Assembly: GCA_017406405.1 (NCBI GenBank)
Contig: JAFQYO010000019.1
Coordinates: 1 to 64,000, forward strand
Length of the DNA: 64,000 nucleotides
Direction: 5' to 3'
Source of the DNA: Candidatus Saccharimonadota bacterium
GTDB lineage: Bacteria > Patescibacteriota > Saccharimonadia > Saccharimonadales > Saccharimonadaceae
Part shown: positions 33,170 through 42,353 of the stretch, piece by piece
Numbering within the stretch: the stretch's first letter is position 1
Layout: each line of letters starts with the position of its first letter
Program-made: the position numbers and the translations under genes
Notes under the pieces: generated by a model
Told to the model about the DNA's origin: nothing
What the model saw: the letters and a program-made list of their open reading frames with translations, nothing else
Database searches by the model: none

Positions 33170-35827
33170 ATGTCTGACGAAGTCCGCGAAGCTAGAAAAA
33201 GGGAAGAAAGCTTTGTTTCTCATGTTGAAGGACTTCCAAAATCCGCTTCAAGAAAGAAAAAATTCTCCTTTAAAAAACATTTGCCGGTTCTTGTGATTGT
33301 TGGCTTGCTCTTTCTTGGTGTTGGCTTAATTTTCATCTCTCAGTCTTTGATGCCCTTTGCGATTGTGAACCGCTTCCGCGAAGAGTTTAATACTCTCGGG
33401 ATTTCCTCGACTCTCCGCTCCGACAACATCCTCGATTATCAGCTAGAAAACCCAGCTTCCGCTCTTAGGCTTTCTGAAACTCAGCGCACGTCGCTATCCG
33501 CCTCCGAAATTTACCCGGTCGATGCCTCGCTCGATGGGATTCCGTTCACGGCGCTTGTCTTCGCGGGGTCGCGCGGAGTTTATTCTGCCGTCGTCCCAAA
33601 TTCCGTTTTAGAAAAAGCAGATTCCTCCGCTATTAACTCCGCCATAAATTCCTCAATAACGGATTCTAGAATTCTTGTCTCTGGGACTCCGCTCTCGACT
33701 TCTTCCGCGAAGTCCGTCGCTGCGTTCGAAGACAAATATTCTTCCGCCTCAAAGCTCTGGCGTGGTGGCAGTTCCGGGTGGTATGATTCTTTCACAAATT
33801 TGACCGAGGCGCGTCTTGCTATTTCCCGAAGTCGCTATGCAAACTGGGCGACGCTCGCGCTTAATTCCGGGACAAAAGAAGCCTGGAAAAAACTCGCAAG
33901 CGGAACGACGAAAATCTCCGACGACGGCATTTCTAGCTACGGGACTATTGTCGAAACAAACGACGCCGGTGAAGAAGTCGCAGTCACAACTTCCGGAGCG
34001 ATTGACTCTGACTCTCTGACGTCTCAAACGACCGTCGACGGAATCGAGCAGGCCCTAAACTCAAAAATAACAAGTTTAACAAAGGTGCTCGCGACGGCCG
34101 GTTGTGCCGGAGTAGAAATTGGAACCGCGATTTATACCGTCATGTCCGCTCAACAGTCCCTACAATACCTAAATCTGACGACGGGGTATTTTGAAGCGAC
34201 TCAATCCGTCCAAGCCGGCCTGAACGACGGAACCCCTATGAACGAATACACCGAACGACTAACAAAAAAAGACCCAGAAACCGGAAAAAGCGCTATGGAA
34301 TCTGCCGGAATGACCGCTCTCTTTTCCGGGACAAAAATCAGTTCTTCCGATGAAAGCGTAAAACACACAAATTTCGAAAACCTTATTTCTTCGCTCGGTT
34401 CGCTCTCCGGGAACGTAGTTTTCACGACCCAAGCTTTCCAGGCGTGTTCGTATGTTCGCATGGGCGTCGCCGCGACAAATTTCGCAACAACCATGATGGC
34501 CTTCGTCCCGGTTCTCGGCCAGGCCACTACCGCGATTCATATTGTCGCTAAAGTCGTCGGGAAAATTGCAATCGGCGTTGCCGTCGGAACAATTGTCTCG
34601 TTTATTGTCCCGAAAATCGTCGAAAGCGTCGCCGAAAACATTATAAAAAACACCGCGACCGAATGGCTCGGAGAAGATCTCGGAAACGCTCTCTCTTCCG
34701 GAGCAAACAAATATCTCGGTGGGAATTTCCAAACCGGCGGCGGTATGGCCGCTTCAACAGAATCTCTCGCGGCTTATTTCCGTGCTAAAGAAGCCGTCCT
34801 TGCCGAAGAAGCGGAGATTGAACGTCGAACCCTCAGCCCCTTCGACGTTACGTCGAAAAACACTTTCTTCGGAAAACTCGCCTACGACTTAATCCCTCTT
34901 GCGACGACGACAAGCCTCGGCTCGACTCTAAAATCCTTCGGCAATCTCGTGACAAAGTCCACAACGTCTATTCTCCCGTCCGCCTCCGCTATCTCCGAAA
35001 CCGAACTTATGGACTCGATTGGCGAATGTCCGATTCTTGAATCTATCGGTCTCGTCGGCGACGCTTATTGTAACCCTTATTATATTACCGACACTTCCAC
35101 AATCTCCGCCTCGCCCGCCGAAATTGAAGAAAAAGTTGCCTCCCTCGACCCGTCAAACTTCTCGGGCGTCGATAAAAACGGCCAAAAAATCATCAACCCG
35201 GATTCAACCCTCGGAAAAAAGATTACAATTTGCGACCAACGCGTTGCGAGCCTCGGCATGGCAGATGCAACCGCCGCGAACATCCTTGTCTCGAGGCCTT
35301 CGACTCTTGTCGCAAACTTACCGCTTATAGGCGATGTTGCTGAAATTGTCTCCGCTTCTCAACAAGCCGCGAACATGCCATGGATTTCTGGCCAAGCTTG
35401 CGCAGATTCTCCCGAAAACCCTTATCGCGAAGAAATGCAAATCTACCAGCGTTACATCGAAGACCAACGTCTCTACGAATCCGCCGGGATTGTTGAAGAA
35501 TCTTCCGTTACGGCTTTCCTAAAAAACTACTACGGCGAAAACCCCCTCGACAACTCTTATGAAGGAATTTTAGCTCGATATTCCGGAATGGAAAAGTCCG
35601 AGGTTATCGCGGCTCTTGACTACATAGACGCTCTGACCTTCTTAGCAAATTATGACCCCTCTGAACGGAAAATTTTGAGCGCGGACGAAACCTCCGAAAA
35701 TACACCAATTTCTCTCTCGAATTTTATATCCACTTATGCTAAAATAAAAGACGATGGACAACAGTTCGGACTATTTGAGAAACGCCGAGACTTCTTCGTC
35801 AGGCGAAACGCCGAATTCGCCGTTTGA
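33170..35827 (+). CDS. Giant membrane/exported protein, paralogue 1 of a tandem pair
   Basis: The 885-residue protein has a basic cytoplasmic tail (1-40), a signal anchor (about 41-63: VLVIVGLLFLGVGLIFISQ) and a long extracytoplasmic part. Ser/Thr/Ala-rich segments surround a hydrophobic Gly/Ala/Val region (about 420-495: MMAFVPVLGQATTAI, VVGKIAIGVAVGTIVSFIV). It closes with a Cys-containing, helix-rich domain. Motifs shared with the next gene include FNTLGISSTLRSDNILD, WRGGSSGWYDS, EWLGEDLGNAL and IPLATTTSLGSTLKSFGNLV. No family is known to me. The hydrophobic stretch could insert into a membrane, so a secretion component or a surface or pore protein are options. Confidence 0.7.
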   Translation: MSDEVREARKREESFVSHVEGLPKSASRKKKFSFKKHLPVLVIVGLLFLGVGLIFISQSLMPFAIVNRFREEFNTLGISSTLRSDNILDYQLENPASALRLSETQRTSLSASEIYPVDASLDGIPFTALVFAGSRGVYSAVVPNSVLEKADSSAINSAINSSITDSRILVSGTPLSTSSAKSVAAFEDKYSSASKLWRGGSSGWYDSFTNLTEARLAISRSRYANWATLALNSGTKEAWKKLASGTTKISDDGISSYGTIVETNDAGEEVAVTTSGAIDSDSLTSQTTVDGIEQALNSKITSLTKVLATAGCAGVEIGTAIYTVMSAQQSLQYLNLTTGYFEATQSVQAGLNDGTPMNEYTERLTKKDPETGKSAMESAGMTALFSGTKISSSDESVKHTNFENLISSLGSLSGNVVFTTQAFQACSYVRMGVAATNFATTMMAFVPVLGQATTAIHIVAKVVGKIAIGVAVGTIVSFIVPKIVESVAENIIKNTATEWLGEDLGNALSSGANKYLGGNFQTGGGMAASTESLAAYFRAKEAVLAEEAEIERRTLSPFDVTSKNTFFGKLAYDLIPLATTTSLGSTLKSFGNLVTKSTTSILPSASAISETELMDSIGECPILESIGLVGDAYCNPYYITDTSTISASPAEIEEKVASLDPSNFSGVDKNGQKIINPDSTLGKKITICDQRVASLGMADATAANILVSRPSTLVANLPLIGDVAEIVSASQQAANMPWISGQACADSPENPYREEMQIYQRYIEDQRLYESAGIVEESSVTAFLKNYYGENPLDNSYEGILARYSGMEKSEVIAALDYIDALTFLANYDPSERKILSADETSENTPISLSNFISTYAKIKDDGQQFGLFEKRRDFFVRRNAEFAV
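35735..35745 (+). promoter_or_regulatory. Extended -10 promoter inside the preceding gene, leaderless
   Basis: TATGcTAAAAT lies within the last 95 bases of paralogue 1 and ends 8 nt before the ATG at 35754. Confidence 0.55.
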
Positions 35828-38579
35828 TGGCGGAGTTGATGACGCTCGTTCCGCCGAATCTGGAGGAGAGTCTAACTTCCTAAATTCCGTCATGGGCTCT
35901 CCGCAAAAGAAAAAAACCATCTTCCGCGGAAAGCTCTCGTTAAAGAAAAACGCTCCGCTTCTTGTCATAATCCTCTTGTTATTTGTGTTCGGAGGGCTTA
36001 TGTTCGCCGCCCAGGCGATGATGCCCTTTGCGATTGTGAATCGTTTTATCGAAGAGTTTAATACCGTCGGAATTTCCTCGACTCTCCGTTCCGATAATAT
36101 CCTCGATCTTCAGCTCTCGAGCTCGAGCGACATGTTCGGCCTGACCGATTATCAGAAGTCCAGTCTCTCCGGAGAAGGAATCCTGAACGTCGAATATGGC
36201 GGCGGCACAATCCTCGCTTATAAAAATAAGAAAAAAGAATGGGTTGCCGTCGCTGGCGAAAGCCAAATTAACGCAAACGCGACTCAAATCGCCGAACTTT
36301 TCGCGAACGTTTCGGACGATTTTTCTGTCGATGCGACCGCGAGCCCTTTTATTATTTCCACGTCTGACGCACTGTCCGACATCTCCTTTAAAAATCCTTA
36401 CACGACTGCCTCGAAAACCTGGCGCGGAGGCAGTTCCGGCTGGTACGACACCCTCATGGCCATGAACGAACAAGTTCGTGACCTCGAACGGAGTCGTTTT
36501 TATTACACAGGGACCCGAGCCGCCAGCCTCGCCGTCTCGAACGGCGCGGAGCTTATGGGGTATCGCACGAGCATAAAAACCCGAGTCTATAATAAAATCA
36601 CCCACCGTCGAACCATAAACCAATACATCTACGACAAAATGTCCGGTACGAAACTCGGCGAAATGATAAAAGCAAACTCAAACATAAATTCTCCTTCCGC
36701 TCTAGAAACCGCCGGGCTTAACGCCGCCGCCTTACTCGGCAGCGTCTCCTCGGCGTTAAACGTCGGTTGCCAAGCTCTCCAACTCGTCGCAAAGGCCCAA
36801 ACCTTGATTGCTGGCTACCAAAGCATCCAACAAATGAATCTCACTTCCGGCTATCTAGAGGCCGTCCAAATGGTCCAAGATGGTTCCTCGGACGACGGTG
36901 CCGCGATGAACGAATACAACGAAAACCTACTAGAAAAAGACCCAGAGACCGGAAAAAGCGCTATGGAATCCGCCGGAATTGGTGGTCTGACTTCCGGAAG
37001 CGAGATTAGCGGTTCTGACCCGAGTGTCCAAAGCGCGAGCTCTCAGACCGCAATCGCTAATTTAGGCAGCACTCCCTCCGGCAACGCCGTCTCGCGCGCT
37101 TTGATGTCTGCCGCTGGCCAAATTAACGATATTATGGCGAAAATCACCGCCTGCAACAACCTCAGCTCGACCCTTAATATTATCTCCACCGCTATTACCG
37201 TCGGCGTTGCCGCTTTCACGGGCGGAATTGGTGCCATCGTGGAGCTTACTACCGCCTCGATTGTCTCCTCGGTTCTCGGTGCCCTAGCGGGCCCGGCCAT
37301 GACCGCCCTAGCAAATTCCGTTATCCAATGGATTTGGGAAGATTTCGGGAAAAACCTCGCCGAAAACGCCGCGACGGATTGGCTCGGCGAAGACCTCGGG
37401 AATGCCCTTGTTGCCGGAGGCGACCGATATATCGGTTCGAACGGCCTGACCGGCGGTCAAACAGTCGGTTCAAAGAGCGTTCTTCAGGCCTTTAAACGCG
37501 CCCAAGAAACCGTTATCGCCGAGGAAGCCGAATACCAGCGCTCGATTCGCTCTCCGTTTGATACGTCGTCCCAATACACCTTCCTTGGGAGCATAGTCTA
37601 TAATCTCGTTCCTCTTGCGACGACGACAAGTCTCGGTTCGACCATAAAAACCTTCGGGAATCTCGTGGCGAAGTCCGCGACCAATCTCCTTCCGACCGCC
37701 TCAGCTATCGCCGAAACAAGTTTGATTGATTCTGTCGGCGATTGCGCGAACCTTTCGACTATCGACGGAAGCGGCGACCCTTACTGCGTCGGTTACATGG
37801 TGAGTGACATCAGCACCATGAACTACACCCCCCAAGCAATCATCGACGCGGTCTATGAACTCGGCGGGATTTACGAAAAAACTCCTGACTCTTCGACCGG
37901 AACTTTCGAAATTGTCGAAAACAGTCACCTCGACAAATACATCACCTTCTGTGGTCAGCGCGCCTCCGACTGGGGCATGGCCGACGCCGGCATCTCGGAA
38001 GCAATTCAGTCCCAAAAGTCAAAACAATGGTGGCGTAAAATCCCTCTTCTCGGGAGCGCAATTGGCGCAATCGCCGACATCATGACCTCCGGGGAAAACG
38101 CCGCCTGGATTACCGGAGAAATGTGTGTCGCTCACGAACCTATATCTTCCTGTAATAAATGCGACGGCGTTACAAACAACAAAACCGAATGTTTCTGGCA
38201 AAACGAAGGAAAATACTACCAGCGTTTTATCGAGGACCAACGTCTCCTCGAGAACAACGGCGCAATCAAAAAATCTTCCGTTACGCTTGCCCTTGAAAAA
38301 CATTACGAAGAAAATCCTCTCGACAATTCCGACGAAGGAATTCTCGCTCGGTATTCTGGCCTTTCTAAAGACGACGTCATAACAACCCTTGCCTTTATCG
38401 GTGGTCTCGAATATATAGCGAGCTACGACCCTTCGACTCGCCTTGCTTTCGGAAAAGAAAACAACTCTAAAGAATTCTTCTTCGAAGATACCGAAGAAAC
38501 TTATAAAGGTGATTATCTCGCTCTCGAGCTTAAATATATCCTCTATAACGACATCAGAAATCGCGCGCAGGTGGTATAA
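35754..38579 (+). CDS. Giant membrane/exported protein, paralogue 2 of a tandem pair
   Basis: The 941-residue protein has the same plan as paralogue 1: acidic/Ser N-terminus, signal anchor (about 65-88), the FNTVGISSTLRSDNILD block, WRGGSSGWYDT, a central hydrophobic Gly/Ala region (about 470-525), DWLGEDLGNALV, VPLATTTSLGSTIKTFGNLV and a C-terminal domain ending in LDNSDEGILARYSGL. It differs by an extra Cys-rich loop (SSCNKCDGVTNNKTECFW). It overlaps the previous gene by 74 bases in another frame, yet has its own promoter. The pair arose by tandem duplication and has diverged considerably. Function unknown. Confidence 0.7.
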   Translation: MDNSSDYLRNAETSSSGETPNSPFDGGVDDARSAESGGESNFLNSVMGSPQKKKTIFRGKLSLKKNAPLLVIILLLFVFGGLMFAAQAMMPFAIVNRFIEEFNTVGISSTLRSDNILDLQLSSSSDMFGLTDYQKSSLSGEGILNVEYGGGTILAYKNKKKEWVAVAGESQINANATQIAELFANVSDDFSVDATASPFIISTSDALSDISFKNPYTTASKTWRGGSSGWYDTLMAMNEQVRDLERSRFYYTGTRAASLAVSNGAELMGYRTSIKTRVYNKITHRRTINQYIYDKMSGTKLGEMIKANSNINSPSALETAGLNAAALLGSVSSALNVGCQALQLVAKAQTLIAGYQSIQQMNLTSGYLEAVQMVQDGSSDDGAAMNEYNENLLEKDPETGKSAMESAGIGGLTSGSEISGSDPSVQSASSQTAIANLGSTPSGNAVSRALMSAAGQINDIMAKITACNNLSSTLNIISTAITVGVAAFTGGIGAIVELTTASIVSSVLGALAGPAMTALANSVIQWIWEDFGKNLAENAATDWLGEDLGNALVAGGDRYIGSNGLTGGQTVGSKSVLQAFKRAQETVIAEEAEYQRSIRSPFDTSSQYTFLGSIVYNLVPLATTTSLGSTIKTFGNLVAKSATNLLPTASAIAETSLIDSVGDCANLSTIDGSGDPYCVGYMVSDISTMNYTPQAIIDAVYELGGIYEKTPDSSTGTFEIVENSHLDKYITFCGQRASDWGMADAGISEAIQSQKSKQWWRKIPLLGSAIGAIADIMTSGENAAWITGEMCVAHEPISSCNKCDGVTNNKTECFWQNEGKYYQRFIEDQRLLENNGAIKKSSVTLALEKHYEENPLDNSDEGILARYSGLSKDDVITTLAFIGGLEYIASYDPSTRLAFGKENNSKEFFFEDTEETYKGDYLALELKYILYNDIRNRAQVV

Positions 38580-38580
38580 T
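38575..38580 (+). promoter_or_regulatory. -10 promoter containing the stop codon of the preceding gene
   Basis: TATAAT with upstream TGG; its TAA (38577-38579) is the stop of paralogue 2. It ends 6 nt before the ATG at 38587. Confidence 0.55.
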
Positions 38581-38586
38581 TAACTT

Positions 38587-41112
38587 ATGCTAAACTACTA
38601 TAATCGCTCCGCAAAAGACGTCTCGATAGATTTTCGTTCGAGCCTCGAAACCGGTCTTTCTTCGAAGGAAGTCTTAAAACGCCGGAAAAAATACGGCGAA
38701 AACATCTTAAACATAAAAACCACCCCCCTCTGGAGAAAGCTTCTCGAGCCGTTCATGGATTTATTCATGGTGATTCTTGTTTTTGCGCTCATTCTCTCGA
38801 TTCTTCAACAAGCCTGGATGGAAGTCATCGTTATCGCGATAAACATCGCTCTTGATGTCGCCGTTTTCTATATCCAACGTTTTTCGACCGAACGCATTTT
38901 AAATTCCCTGAAAGAAAAAACCGTCCAAAAAATCACCGTCCTTCGAGACGGAAAAGAAATCGAATGTGATGCGAGCGAACTCGTTCCGGGCGATGTAGTT
39001 ATTCTCCATGAAGGCGACCGCGTTCCCGCCGACGGCCGTATTTTATCCGAATCTGGGCTCTTGACAAACGAAGCGATGTTGACCGGCGAGTCCGAAGCAA
39101 TCGCAAAAGACGCGAAAGCTATTTCCGGAAAGAAAAAAGTCTACGAACAACGAAACATGGTTTTTTCCGGCTCTTTCGTTATTACTGGCTCCTCAAAAAT
39201 CCTCGTGACCGCGACAGGAAACGAAACCGAATACGGAAAAATCGCCTCTCTCGCCTCGGGAACAAACACTACTTCCCCGATTCAAGAAAAAATCAACAAA
39301 CTCGTCGTTCGTATAGCGACCGTAATCCTCATTATCGCCGCCGCTGTCCTCGTTATCCAGCTCATCGACGGAATCCCGTTTTACGATGCGACCCAATACA
39401 CTCTTGCGCTCATCGTTTCTGCGGTTCCTGAAGACCTTCCGATTGTAACCGCGATTATCCTTGCGATTGGCGCCGTCCGCCTTGCCAAGAAAAACGCTTT
39501 AATAAAGGAACTCCGCGCGATTCAGTCTATCGGAATTGTCTCCACGATTGCAAGCGATAAGACCGGCACCTTGACCGAAAACCGTCTTTCTCTCCGTGAC
39601 TACTGGGACCCTTCTAGCGAAAAGTCGAAGAAAGTGTCCGAAAAATTCCTGAAAGCTGTCGCCGAGTCTGCGATTCCTCCCGAATCCGCGACCGACCCGC
39701 TCGACCTCGCGATTTGGAACTACATAAAGTCCCAAAGTCCATACCTTTCTGATTTCTCCCCCCTAAAAACCTACGCCTTTGACCAAACTCTAAAGACTTC
39801 CGGAAACTTGTTCGAAGACAAATCCGGCCGTCTTCGTCTCGTTTTGAAAGGCGCGCCCGAAACCGTCCTCGAAAAGTGCGGTCTAAAAAAAGTCGACCGC
39901 GAAACCGCCGAATGTAAGCTAAAAGAGTTTTCTGACCGCGGTTATAAAGTCATCGCCCTAGCGACAACAAAAATCTCCCACGAAATCAACGAGCTGAACC
40001 GTCTCCCGAAAGACGCAAAATTCACATTTCTCGGCTTCATCGCCATCGCCGATACGGTTCGAAGTGGAGTTAAAAACGCCATCCTCCAAGCCGACACTGC
40101 TGGCGTAAAAGTAAAAATGGTGACTGGCGATCATGCGCGAACAGCCTACGCAATTGGTCGTGAACTTGGTCTCTGTAAAGACTTTGCCGAAGTTCTCGAC
40201 TGCTCGAAAATTGGCGACGTCCCCGATTCTGACCTTGAGGAACGCGTAAAATCCGCGACTATTTTCGCTCGTGTTACACCTGAGGATAAATTCCGAATCT
40301 TAACACTCATTAAAAAATCCGAAATCGTCGCTATGACGGGTGACGGCGTGAACGACGTCCCCGCTTTGACGAATGCTCACGTCGGGATTGCGATGGGCGA
40401 CGCCCCCTCCATCGTCCAAGACGCCGGTGATATTGTTCTTGTCGACAATAACTTCTCGAATATCGTCTCCGCTATGAAAGAAGGTCGCGTCATTATCGCG
40501 AACATCCGTCGAATGTTGATTTATCTCCTCGCGACAAACGCTGGAGAAGTCCTGATTGCGATTGGGGCCTTGCTCGCTTCCGGAATCCAAATCCTCCTCC
40601 CGATTCAAATTCTTTGGATAAACATGGTGACAGATACCTTAATGGTTATTCCGATTGGTCTCGAACCTCCCGAACGAGCTTTCATGTCTCAAAAACCCGA
40701 GCCAAAAAACGCCCCGATTCTCTCGAAAGTTCTCGTTTCGCGAATGGTTGTTATGTCGCTCACGATGGCCGCGATTAGTCTCGCCGTTTATTATATATCT
40801 TCAACTCGCTTCTCTCACGACGAATCAAACACTCTTGCATTTACTGCCATGGTCGTGACTCAATGGGCAAATGCTCTCTGTGTTCGCGGAACTTACGAAT
40901 CGTTCTTAAAACGCTTGAAGGTTCGCAACCCGCTCTTTATTCTTGCCTTTATTGCCGCAATCACTCTCCAGGCTCTCGTCATGTTTGGGCCGCTTTCCGT
41001 CCTGACGAAAACCGTCGCCGTCGAGCCGCTTGCGCTTACAATAACCATAGCGATTTCCTTCATCCTTCCGCTTCTGGTTACTGAAGTTCATAAAAAACTT
41101 GTCAAATCTTAA
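38587..41112 (+). CDS. P-type cation ATPase, calcium-transporter type
   Basis: The 841-residue type II P-ATPase is complete. It has the N-terminal cation-ATPase domain (FRSSLETGLSSKEVLKRRK), actuator motif LTGESEAIAK, the M4 ion-binding motif as PEDLPIVTA (PEGLP in most Ca pumps), the phosphorylation site SDKTGTLTEN (about residue 329), hinge VAMTGDGVNDVPAL and about ten membrane segments. It probably exports Ca2+ or a similar cation; the Asp in the M4 motif makes the ion uncertain. No regulator or chaperone gene adjoins. Confidence 0.92.
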   Translation: MLNYYNRSAKDVSIDFRSSLETGLSSKEVLKRRKKYGENILNIKTTPLWRKLLEPFMDLFMVILVFALILSILQQAWMEVIVIAINIALDVAVFYIQRFSTERILNSLKEKTVQKITVLRDGKEIECDASELVPGDVVILHEGDRVPADGRILSESGLLTNEAMLTGESEAIAKDAKAISGKKKVYEQRNMVFSGSFVITGSSKILVTATGNETEYGKIASLASGTNTTSPIQEKINKLVVRIATVILIIAAAVLVIQLIDGIPFYDATQYTLALIVSAVPEDLPIVTAIILAIGAVRLAKKNALIKELRAIQSIGIVSTIASDKTGTLTENRLSLRDYWDPSSEKSKKVSEKFLKAVAESAIPPESATDPLDLAIWNYIKSQSPYLSDFSPLKTYAFDQTLKTSGNLFEDKSGRLRLVLKGAPETVLEKCGLKKVDRETAECKLKEFSDRGYKVIALATTKISHEINELNRLPKDAKFTFLGFIAIADTVRSGVKNAILQADTAGVKVKMVTGDHARTAYAIGRELGLCKDFAEVLDCSKIGDVPDSDLEERVKSATIFARVTPEDKFRILTLIKKSEIVAMTGDGVNDVPALTNAHVGIAMGDAPSIVQDAGDIVLVDNNFSNIVSAMKEGRVIIANIRRMLIYLLATNAGEVLIAIGALLASGIQILLPIQILWINMVTDTLMVIPIGLEPPERAFMSQKPEPKNAPILSKVLVSRMVVMSLTMAAISLAVYYISSTRFSHDESNTLAFTAMVVTQWANALCVRGTYESFLKRLKVRNPLFILAFIAAITLQALVMFGPLSVLTKTVAVEPLALTITIAISFILPLLVTEVHKKLVKS

Positions 41113-41155
41113 GTTTTCCGCTAAAATTCCTCCAACAATTTATGTGGAGGTACAA

Positions 41156-42211
41156 ATGAAGAAAAACTTAATGCTAATTTTGGCTTTTTTGGCGGTTCTC
41201 GGGAACTCGCTCATGCCTTTAAAAAGCGTTTTTGCGACCGGCGAAACCGAAACGCGCACCGAATATGTTTTCGAAACAACGAAAGATTTTTGCACCTTTC
41301 TTTATTCGAGAATATTAGGCGACCAAGCTGAACCCGTGATTGCCGACAAATGCGAACGCGCAACCGACGAAACCGGCTTCGCTTTCGAAGCGTCTATCAC
41401 TATCCCGGATGACGAAATCTGGGTCCTAAAAAACGTAAGACTGGACATGAACTATGTCGCTTCGAGGTTTCTAGTTAAAAAAGGGAAACTAATCATCGAA
41501 GACGATAGCTATATAAAAAAATATGACGGTTGTTTCTTCCTTGTCACTCCCGAAACAACAATCGAAAATCTCGAACTTCGTGGTGGAACTTTTGAATCAG
41601 GCGACGGAACAGCCTCTCCGCTTTGCTACGACACAGGTGAGCTGAATGGAAACCCGACCGAAGAATCGCTTGGTTCGGCTACCGACGTCTATGACCTTCT
41701 AAAAAGCTTCATTCCGAACGGCTATGCCTACATAAATTTAATAACGCCCGAAGAAGAGGAGCTAACTGAGGTTATCTCGATTACAAAATGGGTCAGAAAA
41801 ATGAACCCAAGTTGGGTTTATGGCTTTAAAACCTGGAAATTCAAAGTCGCAAAAAAGCCAGAAACACCCAAAGAAGAAGTCCCAGACGAAAAAACTCCCG
41901 AAAATCCAGAAACTGGAGATACTCCCGAAACGCCTGCCGAGACAACTCCGGAAAACTCTGTCGTCCCGTCCACAAAAACCGCGCCAACCTTAAAAGCTCC
42001 GGACACTTCCGCTCCGTCGTCGTCCGTCTCGTCAGTTGCCAATGTCTCCGACTCGGTTCTTTCTACTCCCGCTACGCTCTCGGAAAATACTCTGAAAAAA
42101 TCCGAATCCGTAAAGCTAACTCTCCTTCTCCCGATGATTTTATCGATTGTGGTATTTTTTACATTATTTGCTTACGGAAAATACAGAGGTAAATTCACGA
42201 ATAACAGATAA
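41156..42211 (+). CDS. Surface protein: signal peptide, beta domain, Pro/Glu stalk, C-terminal anchor
   Basis: The 351-residue protein starts at 41156, where GGAGGT precedes ATG; the longer frame from 41099 lacks one. Signal peptide about 1-27 (LMLILAFLAVLGNSLMPLKS). The folded part (about 30-235) contains repeats of hydrophobic beta strands (EIWVLKNVRLDMNY, RFLVKKGKLIIEDDSYI), like a small beta-helix. A Pro/Glu/Thr stalk (about 236-310, PETGDTPETPAETTPEN) and a membrane segment with a basic tail (KYRGKFTNNR) follow. It probably displays its domain away from the cell. No enzymatic motif. Confidence 0.7.
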   Translation: MKKNLMLILAFLAVLGNSLMPLKSVFATGETETRTEYVFETTKDFCTFLYSRILGDQAEPVIADKCERATDETGFAFEASITIPDDEIWVLKNVRLDMNYVASRFLVKKGKLIIEDDSYIKKYDGCFFLVTPETTIENLELRGGTFESGDGTASPLCYDTGELNGNPTEESLGSATDVYDLLKSFIPNGYAYINLITPEEEELTEVISITKWVRKMNPSWVYGFKTWKFKVAKKPETPKEEVPDEKTPENPETGDTPETPAETTPENSVVPSTKTAPTLKAPDTSAPSSSVSSVANVSDSVLSTPATLSENTLKKSESVKLTLLLPMILSIVVFFTLFAYGKYRGKFTNNR

Positions 42212-42231
42212 GAAAAGCACGAACATAATTG

Positions 42232-42284
42232 TTGACACGCTATATATAGTGTCCTAAAATAGTCCTAGACACTAGATATAGCGT
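42232..42284 (+). promoter_or_regulatory. nrdDG promoter with two NrdR boxes
   Basis: TTGACA (42232-42237), 17 nt, TAAAAT (42255-42260). Two 16-bp sequences match the NrdR box (acaCwAtATaTwGtgt): ACGCTATATATAGTGT (42237-42252) and ACACTAGATATAGCGT (42269-42284). They lie 32 bp apart, on one helix face, and flank the -10 box. NrdR with bound ATP/dATP should repress here when dNTP levels are high. Confidence 0.85.
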
Positions 42285-42353
42285 TCACCCCACCCTAAAT
42301 CAAACATAAATTGAAAAATCACATTTGAAATACAACAGGAGGTATTATTTCTT

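Noticed and set aside
41099-41155. Upstream start of the 41 kb surface protein
   Set aside because: It would bury the signal peptide and lacks a ribosome site, while GGAGGT precedes 41156.
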